Assembly: GCF_000426505.1 (NCBI RefSeq)
Contig: NZ_AUFM01000015.1
Coordinates: 248,001 to 312,000 of the forward strand
DNA length: 64,000 bases
Direction: 5' to 3'
DNA from: Nisaea denitrificans DSM 18348
GTDB taxonomy: Bacteria > Pseudomonadota > Alphaproteobacteria > Thalassobaculales > Thalassobaculaceae
The position numbers were made by a program, and so were the translations under genes. The notes under the pieces are model-generated. The model did no database searches, was not told the origin of the DNA, and saw nothing but the letters and a program-made list of their open reading frames with translations. Positions 1-9,749 of this stretch are shown piece by piece (positions within the stretch are counted from its first letter, which is position 1; each line of letters starts with the position of its first letter).

Positions 1-842
1 CCGTAGATCTCGGCATTGACTGCCGGGAGTTCCTTGAGAGCGGCGATGCAGGCCTTCACGAAGAAGGACATGAAGCCGAGCTTCACGCCGTGCTTCTTCT
101 CGAAAGCATCCTTGTATTCAGAGCGCAGCCCCATGACCGCGCCCATATCCACCTCGTTGAAGGTGGTCAGCATGGCGGCGGTGTTCTGGGCCTCTTTCAG
201 GCGCCGGGCGATGGACTGACGCAGGCGCGTCATCTTCACCCGCTCTTCGCGCGGGTCATCCGCACGCGGCGGCAACGGACCTGCGGCGGCCGGTGCGGCG
301 CCAGCGGGAGCGGACGCGGAGGCCTTGGCGGTACCGGCTTCGATCGCGGCCAGCACGTCGCCCTTCACCAGACGGCCGTCCTTGCCGGTCGGCTTGATCT
401 TGGCGGGATCCAGGTTGTTGTCCTCGACCAGCTTGCGCACGGCCGGGGACAGGGTCTTGACCTCGTGGGTCCCGGCAGCGGCGGGCGCGGCGGCAGCTGC
501 CGGAGCGGGCTTCGGCGCTTCTGCCTTCGCGGCAGGCGCCAGAGCAGCTTCAGCCTTCGCTTCCGCGGGCTTGGCTGCCGGTTCCGCCTTCTTCGCGGGA
601 GCGGCGCCTTCGGCGATCACACCGAGCAGCGCATCGACACCAACGGTCGCGTCCACGTCAGCGACAATTTCCTGCAGGGTTCCCGCAGCGGGGGAATTGA
701 CCTCAAGGGTCACTTTATCGGTTTCCAGCTCAACCAGGGGCTCGTCAAGACCGACAGCATCTCCGACGGCCTTCATCCAGCGCGCCACAGTTGCCTCGGA
801 CACCGATTCCCCAAGAACCGGGACCTTGATTTCCGTCGCCAT
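1..842 (-). CDS. sucB: Dihydrolipoyllysine succinyltransferase (E2 of 2-oxoglutarate dehydrogenase), partial
   Basis: This is the 5' portion (280 complete codons) of the E2 core of the 2-oxoglutarate dehydrogenase complex, which transfers the succinyl group from E1 to CoA. The ATG is at 842-840. A lipoyl domain spans about residues 1-75, with the lipoylated lysine at K43 in ELETDKVTLE. An Ala/Pro/Lys-rich linker follows, then a peripheral-subunit-binding domain (LSPAVRKLVED), a second linker, and the start of the catalytic acyltransferase domain. The catalytic His/Asp region lies beyond the left edge. The gene is 90 bp downstream of sucA on the same strand, as in other alphaproteobacterial suc operons. 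The lipoyl motif plus the E1 neighbour makes it succinyl- rather than acetyltransferase. Confidence 0.96.
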   Translation of the reverse strand, partial: MATEIKVPVLGESVSEATVARWMKAVGDAVGLDEPLVELETDKVTLEVNSPAAGTLQEIVADVDATVGVDALLGVIAEGAAPAKKAEPAAKPAEAKAEAALAPAAKAEAPKPAPAAAAAPAAAGTHEVKTLSPAVRKLVEDNNLDPAKIKPTGKDGRLVKGDVLAAIEAGTAKASASAPAGAAPAAAGPLPPRADDPREERVKMTRLRQSIARRLKEAQNTAAMLTTFNEVDMGAVMGLRSEYKDAFEKKHGVKLGFMSFFVKACIAALKELPAVNAEIY

Positions 843-932
843 TTTTCCGTCCATTCTCTCTTTATTGCGCCATAACCGGCGCGTCATATGAGTTGCCGCC
901 GGGGATGGGCCGGCGGCTGATATTTGTTTGGA

Positions 933-3854
933 TTACTCGGCCGCGTACCTGCTGCCCTTACTCATCTCCTCGCCAACGGCGAGAGCCTCCTGAACCAAGG
1001 CTTCCTGCTCGCGGACATGCCGGCCATGGTTGCCTGTTGCCGGCGACGCCGCTTCGGCCCGGCCCGCATAAAGCGGGCGCTTGCAGACACCATCAAGTTC
1101 GACCAGCACACTTTCGATGCGGCGGTCGACAAAGGACCAGGCACCCATGTTCCAGGGCTCTTCCTGGCACCAGACCACCTCGGCCTGCGGGAATCGCGCC
1201 AGCTCTTCCATCAGCGCCTTGCGCGGGAACGGATAGAGCTGTTCCAGACGCAGGAAGAAGACATCGGTCTGACCGCGCCGGGCCCGCTCCTCGTACAGAT
1301 CGTAATAGACCTTGCCCGAGCAGATCACGACCCGCTTCACGTCCTTGTCCTTGCACAGCACCTCGTTGTCATACATGACCCGGTGGAAACTGGTTCCCTC
1401 GGCCATGTCGTCCAGAGTCGAAACGCAGAGCTTGTGGCGCAGCAGGGATTTCGGCGACATCACGATCAGCGGCTTGCGGAAATCGCGGCGCTGCTGTCGG
1501 CGCAATGCGTGGAAATAGTTCGCCGGCGTGGTGCAGTACACAACCTGCATGTTGTCCTCGCCGCAGAGCTGCAGATAGCGCTCGAGGCGGGCGGAGGAAT
1601 GCTCCGGCCCCTGGCCTTCATAGCCATGCGGCAGCAGCATCACGAGACCGGACATACGCAGCCACTTATGCTCACCGGAACTGATGAACTGGTCGACCAC
1701 GACCTGGGCGCCGTTGGCAAAATCGCCGAACTGGGCTTCCCAGAGGGTGAGAATATTCGGTTCCGCCTGACTGAAGCCATACTCGAAGCCGAGCACCGAG
1801 GCTTCTGACAGCGGGCTGTCGATCACTTCGTAATGCAGCGGGTCCGTGCCCAGACTGTTGAGCGGAATGTGCCGCTCTTCGGTGTTCTGGTCGATCCAGA
1901 CCGAATGCCGCTGGGAGAAGGTGCCGCGGCCGGAATCCTGGCCGCTGAGCCGGACCCCGTCGCCCTGCACGAGCAGCGTTCCGAAAGCCAGACTTTCGGC
2001 ATTTGCCCAGTCGATGCCTTCGCCGTTCTCGATCGCCTTGCGACGCTGCTCTACAACGCGCTTCAGCTTTCGGTTCATGGCGAAGCCGTCCGGCGCTTCG
2101 GTCAGCTTCATGCCGACATCGCGCAGCGTTTCCTTGTCGACGGAGGTCTCCCCCCGGCGGGCATCGCCGTGCGCCTTGGTGAAGCCGGACCATTTGCCCT
2201 CAAGCCAGTCGGCCTTGTTAGGCTTGTAGTTCAGCCCGGCCTCGAACTCGCTGTTCAGGTGGTCATCATGCTCCTTGGCCATACTGTCGGCCTCGCCGGG
2301 CTTGATGACGCCTTCGCGCTCAAGCTGCTCGGCATAAAGCTGACGGGTGGTCTTCTGGGTCGCGATCTTCGAGTACATGAGGGGCTGTGTGAACATCGGC
2401 TCATCCCCCTCGTTGTGCCCAAAGCGGCGGTAGCAGAACATGTCGATAACCACATCGACGCCGAATTCCTGACGGAACTCGATAGCGATCCGGGCGACGT
2501 GCACGACGGCTTCCGGATCGTCCCCGTTCACATGGAAGATCGGTGCATCGACCATCTTCGCGACATCTGTCGGATAGGGCGAAGAGCGCGAGAAGGCAGG
2601 CGCCGTGGTGAAGCCGATCTGGTTGTTCACGATGACATGGATGGTGCCGCCGGTGCGGTAGCCGCGCAGATCGGAGAAAGCGAATGTCTCTGCCACCACG
2701 CCCTGACCGGCAAAGGCCGCATCGCCATGCATCAGAATGCCGAGCACTTTCTGGCGATCGGATGCATCATCCCGTTGGGTCTGTTTCGCGCGAACACGGC
2801 CGATCACCACCGGGTTGACGATTTCCAGATGGGACGGGTTGGCGTTTAGAGTCAGGTGGACATTGGCGCCGTCGAACTCACGATCGGCGGAAACGCCCAT
2901 ATGGTATTTCACATCGCCAGAGCCGCCCACGTCTTCCGGGTTCGCCGGATTGCCGAGGAACTCGGAGATGATGGCGCGGAACGGCTTGCTCATGAAATTG
3001 TTGAGCACGTTCAGGCGGCCGCGGTGCGGCATGCCGATCACGACCTCTTCCAGGCCGATCTGGCTACCCCGTTTCAGGATCTGTTCCAGCGCCGGGATCA
3101 GGCTTTCGCCGCCATCGAGGCCGAAACGCTTGGTGCCGACATATTTCCGGCCGAGAAACTGCTCGAAGGTCTCGGCGGCGGTCAGCCGCTCAAGGATCGT
3201 GTGCTTGCCGCGCTCGGTAAACTCGGTCCGGTTGCGGATCTGCTCGATACGTTCCTGAATCCAGGCCTTCTGTTCCGGGTCCTGCATATGCATGAACTCG
3301 ACACCGATGCTGCCGCAATAGGTGCGGTCCAGCAGCTCGATGATCTGCCGCAGGGTCGCTGTTTCCAGACCGAGAACATTGTTGATGAAGATCGGGCGGT
3401 CCCAATCCTCTTCGGTGAAACCGTAATGGGCGGGATCGAGTTCGGGGTGCGGGGTCGGCGGCTCTAGACCCAGCGGGTCGAGCTTCGCTTTCAGGTGTCC
3501 CCGGATCCGGTAGGCCCGGATCAGCATGATCGCACGGAGCGAGTCCAGACTGGCCTGCCGGATATCGCTGCCTAAAAGCGGGTCCGCTGCCGCGGCGGGT
3601 TTGTCATCCGTGATCGGACCCGAACCGTCTGCCGCCTCGCCGATGCCGCCGATGACACGGTTGCCACGGTCTGCCCAGCTTGGTCCGTGCACATCCCCCT
3701 GGACAGGCCCGACATCGTCGTGCAGCTCCGCGAAATATTCGCGCCAACTTTCGTCTACTAGGGCTGGATCCTGGAGAAATCGTTCGTAGAGTTCACCGAT
3801 GAACGGTGCGTTAGCACCGGAAAGAAAAGATTGGTCGCTCACTGCCGTCGCCAT
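933..3854 (-). CDS. sucA: 2-oxoglutarate dehydrogenase E1 component
   Basis: This 973-residue thiamine-diphosphate enzyme decarboxylates 2-oxoglutarate and succinylates the E2 lipoyl arm in the TCA cycle. Its length is normal for the family. The N-terminus (MATAVSDQSFLSG, then GELYERFLQDPALVDESW) is the usual E2-binding segment. The substrate and cofactor regions are recognisable: SHLEIVNPVV, GDAAFAGQGVVAE, NNQIGFTT and GHNEGDEPMFTQP. The C-terminal transketolase-like domain contains QGDGVRLSGQDSGRGTFSQRH and PHGYEGQGPEHSS. It lies between sucD (228 bp upstream) and sucB (90 bp downstream). The 228-bp gap with a hairpin after sucD suggests it may also have its own promoter. Confidence 0.98.
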   Translation of the reverse strand: MATAVSDQSFLSGANAPFIGELYERFLQDPALVDESWREYFAELHDDVGPVQGDVHGPSWADRGNRVIGGIGEAADGSGPITDDKPAAAADPLLGSDIRQASLDSLRAIMLIRAYRIRGHLKAKLDPLGLEPPTPHPELDPAHYGFTEEDWDRPIFINNVLGLETATLRQIIELLDRTYCGSIGVEFMHMQDPEQKAWIQERIEQIRNRTEFTERGKHTILERLTAAETFEQFLGRKYVGTKRFGLDGGESLIPALEQILKRGSQIGLEEVVIGMPHRGRLNVLNNFMSKPFRAIISEFLGNPANPEDVGGSGDVKYHMGVSADREFDGANVHLTLNANPSHLEIVNPVVIGRVRAKQTQRDDASDRQKVLGILMHGDAAFAGQGVVAETFAFSDLRGYRTGGTIHVIVNNQIGFTTAPAFSRSSPYPTDVAKMVDAPIFHVNGDDPEAVVHVARIAIEFRQEFGVDVVIDMFCYRRFGHNEGDEPMFTQPLMYSKIATQKTTRQLYAEQLEREGVIKPGEADSMAKEHDDHLNSEFEAGLNYKPNKADWLEGKWSGFTKAHGDARRGETSVDKETLRDVGMKLTEAPDGFAMNRKLKRVVEQRRKAIENGEGIDWANAESLAFGTLLVQGDGVRLSGQDSGRGTFSQRHSVWIDQNTEERHIPLNSLGTDPLHYEVIDSPLSEASVLGFEYGFSQAEPNILTLWEAQFGDFANGAQVVVDQFISSGEHKWLRMSGLVMLLPHGYEGQGPEHSSARLERYLQLCGEDNMQVVYCTTPANYFHALRRQQRRDFRKPLIVMSPKSLLRHKLCVSTLDDMAEGTSFHRVMYDNEVLCKDKDVKRVVICSGKVYYDLYEERARRGQTDVFFLRLEQLYPFPRKALMEELARFPQAEVVWCQEEPWNMGAWSFVDRRIESVLVELDGVCKRPLYAGRAEAASPATGNHGRHVREQEALVQEALAVGEEMSKGSRYAAE

Positions 3855-4042
3855 ATTGGAACCTGCCCCTTTGCGAAGTGGCTGTTGGTCCTATCTGTTT
3901 CGGCTCCGCGCGCCCCTCGCGCAGGGCCTAGGTAACCCTTGCGGCAAAGAGCCGCACGGGCAAGCATCTTCTTATACTAGCTAAGAAATTACTAACTTGA
4001 ACCCGTTCTGCATGGCAGAGGGCAAAAAATCGCAAGACTGTG

Positions 4043-4073
4043 TCCGGACGGCAGCATGTTGGTGCCGTCCGGA
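4043..4073 (-). terminator. Hairpin after sucD (terminator or attenuator)
   Basis: A perfect 11-bp inverted repeat, TCCGGACGGCA / TGCCGTCCGGA with a 9-nt loop, lies 9 bp downstream of the sucD stop. On the minus strand it is followed about 12 nt later by a run of six T. The run is not immediately adjacent, so partial termination or RNA processing between sucCD and sucAB is as likely as full termination. The rest of 3855-4042 is the sucA leader; I see no reading frame in it. Confidence 0.6.
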
Positions 4074-4082
4074 ACATGTCAT

Positions 4083-4958
4083 TTAGCCCTTGATCGCCTT
4101 GACCATGGTGGTCCCGAGAGATGCCGGGCTGTCGGCAACGAGAATCCCGGCGGACTTCATGGCCTCCATCTTGGAATTGGCGTCGCCCTTGCCGCCCGAG
4201 ATGATCGCACCGGCATGGCCCATGCGACGGCCCGGAGGCGCGGTAACGCCGGCAATGAAGCCACACATCGGCTTCTTCACCTTGTTTTGCCTGAGGAATT
4301 CGGCCGCATCCTCTTCCGCCGAGCCGCCGATTTCACCGATCATGATGATCGCTTCTGTCTCCGGATCGCCAAGGAACAGGTCCAGCGCGTCGATGAAGTT
4401 GGTGCCGTTCACCGGATCGCCACCGATGCCGATACAGGTCGACTGACCGAGGCCGGCCGCCGTGGTCTGAGCCACCGCTTCGTACGTCAGCGTACCCGAC
4501 CGGGAGACGATCCCGACCTTGCCGCGGCGATGGATATGACCCGGCATAATGCCGATCTTGCAGGCGTCCGGCGTGATCACACCGGGGCAGTTCGGGCCGA
4601 TCAGGCGGGTCTTGGAGCCAGAAAGTGCCCGTTTGACCGTAACCATATCAAGCACCGGAATGCCTTCGGTGATGCAAATCACCAGCGGAATCTCCGCGTC
4701 GATGGCTTCCAGGATCGAATCGGCAGCAAACGGCGGCGGAACATAGATGACGGAGGCATTGCAGCCAGTCCGGTCTTTCGCTTCCATGACCGTGTCGTAC
4801 ACCGGCAGGTTGAGGTGGGTCTGACCGCCTTTACCCGGGGTGACGCCGCCGACCATCTTGGTGCCGTATGCGATCGCCTGTTCGGAGTGGAACGTGCCCT
4901 GACTTCCGGTGAAGCCCTGGCAGATGACTTTCGTATTTTCGTCGACCAGAACGGCCAT
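4083..4958 (-). CDS. sucD: Succinyl-CoA synthetase, alpha subunit
   Basis: This 291-residue subunit binds CoA and carries the phosphohistidine intermediate in the step converting succinyl-CoA to succinate with NTP formation. The CoA-binding Rossmann domain starts the protein ([16 protein letters not shown]). [10 protein letters not shown] follows at about 121-130, and the ligase domain contains the phosphorylated His at H248 in [15 protein letters not shown]. The length matches the family. Its ATG shares one base with the sucC stop (TGATG), so the two subunits are translationally coupled, which fits their fixed 1:1 assembly. Confidence 0.98.
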   Translation of the reverse strand: MAVLVDENTKVICQGFTGSQGTFHSEQAIAYGTKMVGGVTPGKGGQTHLNLPVYDTVMEAKDRTGCNASVIYVPPPFAADSILEAIDAEIPLVICITEGIPVLDMVTVKRALSGSKTRLIGPNCPGVITPDACKIGIMPGHIHRRGKVGIVSRSGTLTYEAVAQTTAAGLGQSTCIGIGGDPVNGTNFIDALDLFLGDPETEAIIMIGEIGGSAEEDAAEFLRQNKVKKPMCGFIAGVTAPPGRRMGHAGAIISGGKGDANSKMEAMKSAGILVADSPASLGTTMVKAIKG

Positions 4959-6154
4959 CAGGCTGCCTCCTTCACCGCAGTGACAATTTTTTCCGCCGCG
5001 TCCGCGAGATTGTCCGCGGACGTGATCGGCAGGCCCGAATCGGCGAGGATCTGCTTGCCGAGATCGACATTGGTGCCTTCCAGCCGCACGACCAGAGGCA
5101 CGTGCAGGCTGACTTCCTTGGCCGCCGCGACGACGCCTTCGGCGATCACGTCACAGCGCATGATGCCGCCGAAGATGTTGACCAGAATGCCTTCGACGTT
5201 CGGATCGGAGAGAATGATCTTGAAGGCGGCGGTGACCCGCTCCTTCGTTGCCGACCCGCCGACATCGAGGAAGTTCGCCGGCTCGGAGCCGTAGAGCTTG
5301 ATGATGTCCATGGTGGCCATCGCGAGACCCGCGCCGTTCACCATGCAACCGATGCTGCCGTCGAGCTTCACGTAGTTCAGCTCGTACTTGGCTGCTTCGA
5401 GTTCGGAAGCATCTTCCTCGCTCTCGTCCCGCAGCTCGGCCACGTCCTTGTGCCGGAAAAGCGCATTGTCGTCGAAGCCCATCTTGGCATCGAGCGCGAT
5501 CACGTCACCGGAGCCGGTGATGACAAGCGGGTTGATTTCGACCATCGCGGCATCGAGATCCGTGAAGGCCTTGTACATGGCCATCAGGAACTTGACCGCC
5601 GACTTCACCTGGTCGCCTTCAAGGCCCAGAGCGAAGGCGATGCGGCGGGCGTGGAAGCCCTGCAGGCCGGTCACCGGGTCGATGGCGATGGTGATGATCT
5701 TTTCCGGGGTCGCTTCGGCGACTTCCTCAATCTCCATGCCGCCCTCGGTCGAGGCCATCACGGTGACGCGGCTGCTGTCGCGATCGACCAGCAGGCTGAG
5801 GTAAAGCTCGCGCTTGATGTCGCAGCCTTCCTCGACGTAGATGCGGCTGACTTCCTTGCCTGCCGGACCTGTCTGCTTGGTGACCAGCGTGGCGCCGATC
5901 ATCTCGCCCGCGTTCGACTTGACGTCCGCGACCGATTTGACAACGCGGACACCGCCGGCGCCGTTTTCATTGCCCTTGAAGCGTCCAGCGCCTCGTCCAC
6001 CGGCATGAATCTGAGACTTCACGACCCAGACCGGACCGCCAAGCTCGTTGGCGACCTTCTCGGCCTCCTCCGGGGTGTAGGCAACGCCGCCCCGCGGCAC
6101 TGCAACACCGAATTTGGCCAAGAGTTGCTTGGCCTGATACTCGTGAATGTTCAT
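4958..6154 (-). CDS. sucC: Succinyl-CoA synthetase, beta subunit (ADP-forming type)
   Basis: This is the 398-residue nucleotide- and succinate-binding partner of SucD. I chose the ATG at 6154-6152 because it gives the family N-terminus [17 protein letters not shown]; a longer in-frame extension to 6223 adds an Arg-rich sequence not typical of SucC. An ATP-grasp domain occupies the first half ([15 protein letters not shown]). The second half holds the flavodoxin-like subunit-interaction domain ([14 protein letters not shown]). It sits 179 bp after mdh, with a long palindrome in the gap, and overlaps sucD by one base. Confidence 0.98.
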   Translation of the reverse strand: MNIHEYQAKQLLAKFGVAVPRGGVAYTPEEAEKVANELGGPVWVVKSQIHAGGRGAGRFKGNENGAGGVRVVKSVADVKSNAGEMIGATLVTKQTGPAGKEVSRIYVEEGCDIKRELYLSLLVDRDSSRVTVMASTEGGMEIEEVAEATPEKIITIAIDPVTGLQGFHARRIAFALGLEGDQVKSAVKFLMAMYKAFTDLDAAMVEINPLVITGSGDVIALDAKMGFDDNALFRHKDVAELRDESEEDASELEAAKYELNYVKLDGSIGCMVNGAGLAMATMDIIKLYGSEPANFLDVGGSATKERVTAAFKIILSDPNVEGILVNIFGGIMRCDVIAEGVVAAAKEVSLHVPLVVRLEGTNVDLGKQILADSGLPITSADNLADAAEKIVTAVKEAA

Positions 6155-6301
6155 GGCTCTCCCATTTCCCTTGCACCGGTTTTGGCGCGAGAACCGCCGA
6201 AGCCGTTGCTGCAACCGGCCCAACGGGCCAGCTTATTCCCCAAACGCGGGCAGCGGCCCGGTGCCGCAGTCATACTGTAGCACCGAACCACCCGATAACA
6301 T

Positions 6302-6326
6302 ATGGTGGTATACAATATACCACCAT
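6302..6326. promoter_or_regulatory. 25-bp palindrome between mdh and sucC
   Basis: ATGGTGGTATA, a 3-nt centre CAA, and TATACCACCAT form a perfect 11-bp inverted repeat 8 bp past the mdh stop and about 150 bp before the sucC start. The core TGGTATA...TATACCA resembles operators of FadR/VanR-type GntR repressors, but no regulator gene is nearby. A transcript hairpin is also possible. There is no T-run on the minus strand, which argues against a simple terminator. Confidence 0.55.
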
Positions 6327-6333
6327 CTCGGCC

Positions 6334-7425
<1,092 letters not shown>

Positions 7426-7441
7426 CTACAAAGTACAAAGA

Positions 7442-8494
7442 TCAGAAGCGCGGGGCCGAACTCTCAACCTGAAGCAGATGATCCAGGCCCGGTTGAAGGT
7501 CGGACATTACGAAGTCCACGCGCTGTTGAATTCCTACATTCGGCTTGGCAAAACGACTACGCCACTCAAAGACTTTGACCGTGATACCGCAGAGTACCTC
7601 TGCCAAAGTTGCCTGATGTTCGAGGATCTGCTGCCGTGCCGTGCGGAAATCCTCAAGCGTCAGCGTTTCCCAGTTGAACACCGCCCTTCGGTCGAATTCC
7701 CGGAAACGTTCCACAACGCTTTTTACGATGTGATCGATGGCGGCGGATACCTGCTTCATGCGCTTGATCGCCGGATCGCCCTTGCGGAACGAGCCGCGCT
7801 CAATCGCTTCGTCGATCCAGCCATGCAGCTCCTTCACGCGCGGCACGATCAGATTGAGGTAGCTCCGGTAATAGCCAAGGGAGAGAAAAGCGTCGCCATA
7901 ATCTTCAAGCAGCTCGGGCAGATTATCGAGATCCGTCTCCAGGACCTCGGACAACAGCTCAAGCTTCTCCCGCGCGGTCGCCTTGTCTGCCATCTGCATG
8001 ATATCCCGCAAACTGCTGGGATCCGTTATATCCATCCCGGCACCGCCGAACACATGCCGCACAAGCGGCCGGGTCAGATTGCGCATATGGCCCGCAAGCT
8101 CACGCTTCTTCTCATCCGACAGACTGAGCACGTCCGATGTTTCAACATCAATGCCGCTGGACCGGACCGCGCGGCGCAGGGAATAGCAGTCGAACGCCGG
8201 AAGCTTGGCCGCCTCCTTCAACAACGGAATGTCGTGCTTGATCAGGTCTTCGTCCCGGTTGACGTAGTTCGGCAATTCATCGATGCCGAACTGGCCACTG
8301 CCCGTCCCGCTGCCGCGAAACAATTCGACGCGGGTTTCCAGTCGCACATTCTTGATCAGACGCAGCCGGGACAGGCCCCTGTTACGAACGGGAAGCGCCG
8401 CACAGGCAAACGTGTTGATGGAGTCCCGATCCTCACGGTCGATGAGGACGCGTTCACTGTCTTCCTGGTGGGTCGACCCGGGCACGGTGTTCAT
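7442..8494 (-). CDS. Unrecognised protein, paralog of the next upstream gene
   Basis: I do not recognise this 350-residue protein. It has no signal peptide or membrane segment and looks soluble, largely helical and charged. It is clearly homologous to the adjacent protein at 8549: both share RLIKNVR(L/M)ETR(V/I)ELFR/YR, a Gly-Ser-Gly-Q segment followed by IDELP, HMRNLTRPL, LLEDYGD.FLSLG and VLCG(I/L)TVK.FEW in the same order. The copies lie 54 bp apart on the same strand, between zapE and mdh, so they arose by tandem duplication. This copy has a clear ATG and an N-terminus about 45 residues longer than the neighbour's first ATG. No catalytic motif is evident. Confidence 0.8.
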   Translation of the reverse strand: MNTVPGSTHQEDSERVLIDREDRDSINTFACAALPVRNRGLSRLRLIKNVRLETRVELFRGSGTGSGQFGIDELPNYVNRDEDLIKHDIPLLKEAAKLPAFDCYSLRRAVRSSGIDVETSDVLSLSDEKKRELAGHMRNLTRPLVRHVFGGAGMDITDPSSLRDIMQMADKATAREKLELLSEVLETDLDNLPELLEDYGDAFLSLGYYRSYLNLIVPRVKELHGWIDEAIERGSFRKGDPAIKRMKQVSAAIDHIVKSVVERFREFDRRAVFNWETLTLEDFRTARQQILEHQATLAEVLCGITVKVFEWRSRFAKPNVGIQQRVDFVMSDLQPGLDHLLQVESSAPRF

Positions 8495-8548
8495 GACAAT
8501 AGGCGCGACACACGGAGGAAATCCGGGCGACCGGGCTTATTTTGAGAC

Positions 8549-9451
8549 CTATTCGAAAGTGGCGGCATCGCGTTCAATCTCGGTCAGACGGTCAAGTCCG
8601 GCCCGAAGGTCCGACAAGACAAAATCGGCGCGCCGCTCAAAGCTGCCGCCGCCGCCGGGAAATCGGGTTTCCCATTCAAAAATCTTGACCGTGAGCCCGC
8701 ACAGAACAGCGGCGAGACTCGCCTGATGATCCGTGATCAGGGCACGCACCTGGTTGAACGTTCCCAGAGTCACGCGCTCCCACCGGATGTCCGTCTTATT
8801 CTCAAAATTACTGAAGCGACGTTCCAGGGATTGCTGCAAGGCACCGAGCACGCGCTCCGCCTTGTGCAGCACCGGCCCCATCATGGGGTCCTTGCGGATA
8901 TGCGGCACCTGGTACGCTTCGTCGACCCAGATCTGGAGTAACGTGATCCGGGGCCCGATCTCCGCCAGATGCTGTTTGTAAAAGCCGAGCGAGAGGAACA
9001 CGTCGCCGTAATCCTCTAGCAGGTCCGGCAGCTCTTCAGGCGACGTATCCAAAGCCGAGGCAAGGCTGTTAATCCGCTGGAGAACGGCAGCGCTGCTTGT
9101 ATTGATCAGCCGGTCACGGAGCATTTCCGGGTCGGTCAACTCGATATTGCTCGCGCCGAACACATGCTGCAGCAGCGGTCGCGTCAGGTTCCGCATATGC
9201 GGTTGCAATTCACGCTTTTTCGGATCGCTCAGCTTGAGAGCGTCAAGATTGTCGACCGAAATACCTGCAGCCCTCAAGCCGCGGCGCAGGGAATAAGGAT
9301 CGAAGCTATCCATCTCGCCGACGCTGGTCAGCATTGGAATATCGTGGAGCAGGAGATCGTCGGTCGCACTCATGAAGGCGGGCAACTCGTCGATTGCAAC
9401 CTGTCCGCTGCCCATCCCCGCTTCACGATAAAGCTCGATGCGGGTTTCCAT
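8549..9451 (-). CDS. Unrecognised protein, tandem paralog; true start probably upstream
   Basis: The first ATG gives a 300-residue protein homologous along its whole length to the 350-residue neighbour. The same frame stays open upstream as far as a TGA at 9601-9599 and still matches the paralog there: LHTLRCDILPLRTNGLKK aligns with the neighbour's INTFACAALPVRNRGLSR. No ATG, GTG or TTG occurs in that 49-codon extension, only CTG and ATC codons, so the protein either starts at a rare codon, has lost its start, or the sequence contains an error. A GGGAG sequence lies just before the upstream stop, about 6 nt from an ATC. Function unknown; no transmembrane segment seen. Confidence 0.75.
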   Translation of the reverse strand: METRIELYREAGMGSGQVAIDELPAFMSATDDLLLHDIPMLTSVGEMDSFDPYSLRRGLRAAGISVDNLDALKLSDPKKRELQPHMRNLTRPLLQHVFGASNIELTDPEMLRDRLINTSSAAVLQRINSLASALDTSPEELPDLLEDYGDVFLSLGFYKQHLAEIGPRITLLQIWVDEAYQVPHIRKDPMMGPVLHKAERVLGALQQSLERRFSNFENKTDIRWERVTLGTFNQVRALITDHQASLAAVLCGLTVKIFEWETRFPGGGGSFERRADFVLSDLRAGLDRLTEIERDAATFE

Positions 9452-9662
9452 CCGGACATTCTTGATCAGCCGGACCTTTTTGAGTCCGTTAGTCCGCAGC
9501 GGAAGGATGTCGCAGCGCAGGGTATGAAGGGCGTCCTGATCGCGGTCTGGAACCAGCGGATTACGCTGTCCCGAGAAATCGATGGCGTATGCGATGACTC
9601 ACTCCCGGATGAGGTGCCTTTTACGGGGCCTTCTGCCGTCCGTGAGCCTTATCACGCTCTAT

Positions 9663-9697
9663 CTTAAGTTACTCTTAAGAGTTAGATTTAAATTTAA
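9663..9697. promoter_or_regulatory. AT-rich cluster of TTAAG palindromes upstream of the tandem paralogs
   Basis: In an otherwise GC-rich area, 35 bp contain CTTAAG (9663-9668), the 12-bp perfect palindrome ACTCTTAAGAGT (9671-9682), and ATTTAAAT followed by TTTAAG. The cluster lies between the 3' end of zapE and the upstream paralog and is a plausible operator or UP-like promoter element for the minus-strand paralogs. Confidence 0.4.
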
Positions 9698-9749
9698 GTC
9701 TTTTTGCGGCTATCGGGCAAGTTATTGCACCACAAACTATTCCCGCACC

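Noticed and set aside
90-891. Plus-strand open frames opposite sucB
   Set aside because: They are opposite-strand shadows in GC-rich DNA; the minus-strand frame has an intact lipoyl domain and subunit-binding domain.
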